A DNA stretch of 10,388 nt from CAZAPZ01 sp964487285 (GTDB lineage Bacteria > Campylobacterota_A > Desulfurellia > JAADFJ01), in assembly GCA_964487285.1 (NCBI GenBank), contig CAZAPZ010000053.1, positions 1-10,388 of the forward strand, in the 5' to 3' direction. Positions 7,625 through 10,388 of this stretch are shown one piece after another (the stretch's first letter is position 1; each line of letters starts with the position of its first letter). The notes beneath the pieces are model-generated. The model had not been told where the DNA came from, made no database searches, and saw only the letters and a program-made list of their open reading frames with translations. The position numbers were made by a program, and so were the translations under genes.

Positions 7625-8926
7625 ATGAGAAAGAAATTTATCTGTTCTAAATGCGGCCATATTTTTCCTCAATGGTATGGAAGGTGTCCGTCATGTGATG
7701 AATACAGCAGCATAAAGGTATATGAAAACATAAATAAGCCTAATGAATCGCACATATCTATCACAAAAAAGTCTGTAACCGATATAAATATTGATACTCA
7801 AATTCGTATCAGAACAGGTGAAAAACCTATAGATGCCGTCTTTGGCGGAGGTATCGTGCCCGGATCACTTGTTCTAATAGCGGGAGCTCCAGGTGTAGGA
7901 AAATCGACAATACTGCTTCAAATAGCAAGATTTATCGCTGAAAAAGGCAAAGTGATCTACTTTAGTGCCGAGGAATCATTGGGGCAGATAAAACTGAGAG
8001 CGGATCGGCTCAAGATTAACGAGGAAGCTCTTTTTATATCAGACAGCAGGGATACCGATGCCATAGCGTCAAATATTTCAGGCGATAAACCTACAGCAGC
8101 TATAATTGATTCGATTCAAACGGTTTCCAGCAGAAATATAGCAGGAATTACAGGCTCGGTTAACCAGCTTAGGTATAGTACAGAGAAATTTTTAGAAGTT
8201 GCTAAAGATAATAATATTCCGATCATAATTGTGGGACATATAACAAAAGGCGGCTTGATTGCAGGGCCAAAGCTGCTGGAACATATGGTGGACACTGTAC
8301 TTTTGGTTGAAGAAACAGGTGAATACAAACTTTTGAGAGCAACAAAAAACAGATTTGGAACAATTGATCAAACGGCAATAATGCAGATGGGTGAAAACGG
8401 ACTTACCGTGCTCGAGAATCCGGAGGGCATATTTTTGGGTGATAAAATAAATGCATCAGGAATCGTAAGGAGCGTAACTATAAAAGGCAGTCAGCCGCTT
8501 GCAGTTGAGATAGAATCTCTCGTTTCTCCTTATGGGATAGGTAAGAGCAGGGCAATTGGATTTGACGTTAACAGGGCGATAATGCTTTCAGCTATCATTG
8601 AAAAACGGTTAAATATAAAAATTTCCGAACATGACACTTACTTGAATGTTACCGGAGGTGTCAGTATTGATGAGATAGGAGTTGATCTTGCCGTCTGCGC
8701 TGCCATTATATCATCAATAAAAAACAAGCCGCTTAACTTAAATTATGCATTTATAGGCGAGGTAGGACTCGCCGGTGAAATTAGACCGGTTCAGTCAATT
8801 GAAAGGAGAATAAATGCGGCGTTGAGACTTGGTTTTACCGACCTTGTTCTCCCTAATATAAGTATAACCTCTAAGGTTGCCCTTCATAAAATACGATTTC
8901 TAAATGATCTGATAGGTTATATATGA
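7625..8926 (+). CDS. radA: DNA repair and recombination protein RadA
   Basis: Bacterial RadA (Sms) is a DnaB-like hexameric ATPase that drives branch migration of RecA recombination intermediates. The 433-residue protein shows the full architecture: an N-terminal zinc finger with C7-x2-C10 and C21-x2-C24, a RecA-like core with Walker A GAPGVGKST (87-95) and Walker B AAIIDSIQT (158-166), the diagnostic KNRFG motif (241-245), and a Lon-protease-like C-terminal domain containing GEVGLAGEIRPV (378-389). The ATG start gives the complete zinc finger, but only a weak TTGAG lies directly before it. It is 23 bp downstream of clpB and probably in the same transcript. In Firmicutes radA commonly follows clpC, so linkage to a Clp ATPase has precedent. 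Its 3' end overlaps the convergent DUF721 gene by 10 bp. Confidence 0.97.
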   Translation: MRKKFICSKCGHIFPQWYGRCPSCDEYSSIKVYENINKPNESHISITKKSVTDINIDTQIRIRTGEKPIDAVFGGGIVPGSLVLIAGAPGVGKSTILLQIARFIAEKGKVIYFSAEESLGQIKLRADRLKINEEALFISDSRDTDAIASNISGDKPTAAIIDSIQTVSSRNIAGITGSVNQLRYSTEKFLEVAKDNNIPIIIVGHITKGGLIAGPKLLEHMVDTVLLVEETGEYKLLRATKNRFGTIDQTAIMQMGENGLTVLENPEGIFLGDKINASGIVRSVTIKGSQPLAVEIESLVSPYGIGKSRAIGFDVNRAIMLSAIIEKRLNIKISEHDTYLNVTGGVSIDEIGVDLAVCAAIISSIKNKPLNLNYAFIGEVGLAGEIRPVQSIERRINAALRLGFTDLVLPNISITSKVALHKIRFLNDLIGYI

Positions 8927-9240
8927 AATACCATTTTATCTATTTTAATATCTTTTAAGCATGGTTTTAATTTGTCACATATCTGATCTTTCATCATTGA
9001 CAGTTCCTGAGCCCATATAGAATCTTTGCATTTTACAAACAGTGTATCGTATCTAAAACCAACAGGAGCCGAACAGCTGCTCATAGGCTGCCCAAGCAGC
9101 TGCCAGCACTTGCAAATTTTTCTCATTTTATAAGCCTTTTTAAATCCAGGTTCATCTTTCATATTAGATAAAATGTCTGATATGCGTGTTAGACCTATTA
9201 TTGCCAAACTCCTTCCAGCGAATAGCTGCAGAATGGACAT
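8917..9240 (-). CDS. DUF721/DciA-like protein, possible helicase-loading factor
   Basis: This is a small protein of 107 residues if it starts at the ATG ending at 9240. DUF721 features are a tryptophan after a basic helix (KCWQLLG, W46), a P59 and GFRYDTLFVKC strand, and the hallmark WAQEL (76-80) followed by a helix and a final hydrophobic strand. Some DUF721 members are DciA, which loads the DnaB helicase in bacteria lacking DnaC. Assigning that job here is inference. The start lies 43 bases inside the upstream amrS-like gene and has AAAGG six bases before it. A stronger SD, GGAAGGAG, occurs further in, but the in-frame codons at a suitable distance are ATA. An in-frame TTG follows it too closely and the next ATG (residue 27) is far away. 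It is probably co-transcribed with the radical SAM gene. Confidence 0.78.
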   Translation of the reverse strand: MSILQLFAGRSLAIIGLTRISDILSNMKDEPGFKKAYKMRKICKCWQLLGQPMSSCSAPVGFRYDTLFVKCKDSIWAQELSMMKDQICDKLKPCLKDIKIDKMVFHI

Positions 9241-10217
9241 GCCGAACCTTTCATCATATTTAAAACATTGCTTCCAATATGTCCGGATCGTTCTATAACC
9301 ATTTTACCGCATTTTGGACAGTATGTCGATTCATGATTGGTGTTATTTATATTTCCAAAATATACATATTTTAAACCGACATTTTTTGCTATTTTATATG
9401 CCCGCAATAATGTTTTGACAGGTGTAGGCATTGGTTCTATCATTTTGTAAGTAGGAAAGAACGCTGAAAGATGCCATGGTATGGTTTTACTTATACCTGC
9501 GATGAATTGTGCAATCTGCCTTATTTCGCTATCGGAATCATTTTTCCCTGGTATTAAAAGCGTTGTAATTTCGATCCAAATTCTTTTATTATAAGCATAT
9601 TGTATGGTATCGAGTACCGGGGCAAGCTTAGCTTTGCATATAGTTCGGTAAAATTTTTCTGAATTTGATTTGAGATCAATATTCATTGCGTCAAGGTATG
9701 GCAATATGGTATCAATGACAACAGGTGTTTCATATCCGCTTGTGACAAATATGTTTTTTATTCCGTTCTCATTAGCCAACTTAGCACAATCGTATGCGTA
9801 TTCAAAAAATACGGCAGGTTCATTATATGTGTAAGCAATTGATCTTACATTATAGTTTTTTGCCATTTTAACAACATCGTCAGGTGGCAGATTTTTGCCG
9901 AAAACATTATGATTGCTATTCTTTGGAAATTGCGAAATATCATAATTTTGACAAAATAAACAGCCGAAATTACAACCGACTGTTCCTATCGACAAAGCCT
10001 CGGATCCCGGTAAAAAATGAAAAAGCGGTTTTTTCTCTATCGGATCTATATTAACAGCCGCCGCAACTCCATATACAATAAGCAGTAGTGACCCATTTTT
10101 TACTTTCCGCACACCGCATATACCGTATTGATCTTCTTGAAGTTTGCACATGTGAGCACAGGCATCGCAAATTACATAATTACCGGTTGTATGCGAAAGC
10201 CAAGCATTGCTGTTCAT
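9198..10217 (-). CDS. amrS: AmmeMemoRadiSam-system radical SAM protein (AmrS-like)
   Basis: This is a radical SAM enzyme with an iron-sulfur cluster that cleaves S-adenosylmethionine; the substrate of the family is not established. Numbered from the ATG at 10217 (339 residues), it has an N-terminal cysteine set (CDACAHMC then GICGVR, about 17-37) and the family phrase IDPIEKKPLFHFLPGS (57-72). The radical SAM cluster motif is C82-x3-C86-x2-C89 in GCNFGCLFCQN, followed by the YTYNEP segment. Two C-terminal CxxC pairs (CPKC at 300-303 and CPFC at 327-330) suggest a zinc or cluster knuckle. A TTG at 10235, immediately after a stop codon, would add six residues; neither start has a good SD. The usual partners, AMMECR1 and Memo proteins, are not in the window. 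The gene runs into the overlapping DUF721 gene downstream. Confidence 0.9.
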   Translation of the reverse strand: MNSNAWLSHTTGNYVICDACAHMCKLQEDQYGICGVRKVKNGSLLLIVYGVAAAVNIDPIEKKPLFHFLPGSEALSIGTVGCNFGCLFCQNYDISQFPKNSNHNVFGKNLPPDDVVKMAKNYNVRSIAYTYNEPAVFFEYAYDCAKLANENGIKNIFVTSGYETPVVIDTILPYLDAMNIDLKSNSEKFYRTICKAKLAPVLDTIQYAYNKRIWIEITTLLIPGKNDSDSEIRQIAQFIAGISKTIPWHLSAFFPTYKMIEPMPTPVKTLLRAYKIAKNVGLKYVYFGNINNTNHESTYCPKCGKMVIERSGHIGSNVLNMMKGSACPFCSYSLEGVWQ

Positions 10218-10251
10218 ATCTTTATAATAATGCAATTATTGATATTTTCCA

Positions 10252-10280
10252 TTGACAAAACAGCTTTTTTATTGTAAAAA
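10252..10280 (+). promoter_or_regulatory. Candidate promoter of the tRNA gene
   Basis: A perfect -35 TTGACA (10252-10257) is followed after 17 bases by TAAAAA (10275-10280), which matches four of six -10 positions. It lies about 75 bases before the tRNA in the divergent intergenic region. A second weaker possibility is TTGAAA just upstream of the tRNA. The prediction is by inspection. Confidence 0.4.
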
Positions 10281-10354
10281 CTATGCCTGACATCTCTATA
10301 CGACCTTTATTATTTGAAATGGTTGCTCGTAAATTTTAAGAGGTGCTCTAAAAT

Positions 10355-10388
10355 GCCGGCATAGCTCAGTTGGTAGAGCAGCTGATCC
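10355..10388 (+). tRNA. tRNA gene, 5' half only, probably tRNA-Thr
   Basis: The last 34 bases fit the 5' half of a tRNA: acceptor strand GCCGGCA, then TA, a D-arm with stem GCTC/GAGC and loop AGTTGGTA, A26, and anticodon-stem strand GCTGA. The window ends at position 34, so the anticodon and the 3' half are missing. The acceptor and D-arm sequence resemble bacterial tRNA-Thr genes, but the isotype cannot be proved here. Counting by standard numbering puts C at position 33, where T is nearly universal. Confidence 0.8.

Noticed and set aside
9198..10235. A complete AmmeMemoRadiSam gene cluster
   Set aside because: Only the radical SAM member is present; no AMMECR1 or Memo gene is visible in the window.

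Overview
The window is ordinary chromosomal DNA of an AT-rich bacterium and reads as three functional blocks. A complete branched-chain-amino-acid ABC transporter set, a small heat-shock protein/ClpB disaggregase pair and RadA all lie on the + strand. A radical SAM protein of the AmmeMemoRadiSam family and a DUF721/DciA-like protein lie on the - strand. Many starts are TTG or GTG, or lack a clear Shine-Dalgarno (SD). DUF721/DciA, RadA and a Hsp20-ClpB pair point to Bacteria. Low-GC anaerobic lineages (Deferribacterota, Nitrospirota, delta-proteobacteria-like groups) would fit, but the sequence does not settle the phylum.

Layout. Positions 2-4082 hold livK (cut by the left edge), livH, livM, livG and livF in one tightly packed operon: a periplasmic binding protein, two permeases and two ATPases. 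Successive genes from livH onward overlap by 4 to 35 bases. Positions 4083-4389 are the longest gene-free stretch. It holds a decayed C-terminal remnant of an IS256-family transposase, an 8-bp inverted repeat and a candidate promoter. hsp20 (4390-4824) follows with a strong SD and ends in a 12-bp hairpin terminator. Then come a 13-codon candidate leader ORF (4978-5019), clpB (5016-7601) and radA (7625-8926).

On the - strand, an amrS-like gene (about 10217 to 9198) is followed by an overlapping DUF721/DciA-like gene (9240-8917), which converges on radA with a 10-bp overlap of the 3' ends. A + strand tRNA gene, probably tRNA-Thr, begins at 10355 and runs off the right edge.

How the genes work together. 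The Liv proteins would import leucine-type amino acids or related small amides. Hsp20 holds unfolding proteins, and ClpB with DnaK (not in the window) disaggregates them. RadA processes recombination intermediates, and the DUF721 protein may help load the replicative helicase. No clearly new multi-gene system is visible. The most interesting signals are the leader ORF that overlaps the SD-less clpB start as ATGA, the IS256 relic, the A9 tract at the livM/livG junction, and a cytosine where U33 is expected in the truncated tRNA.
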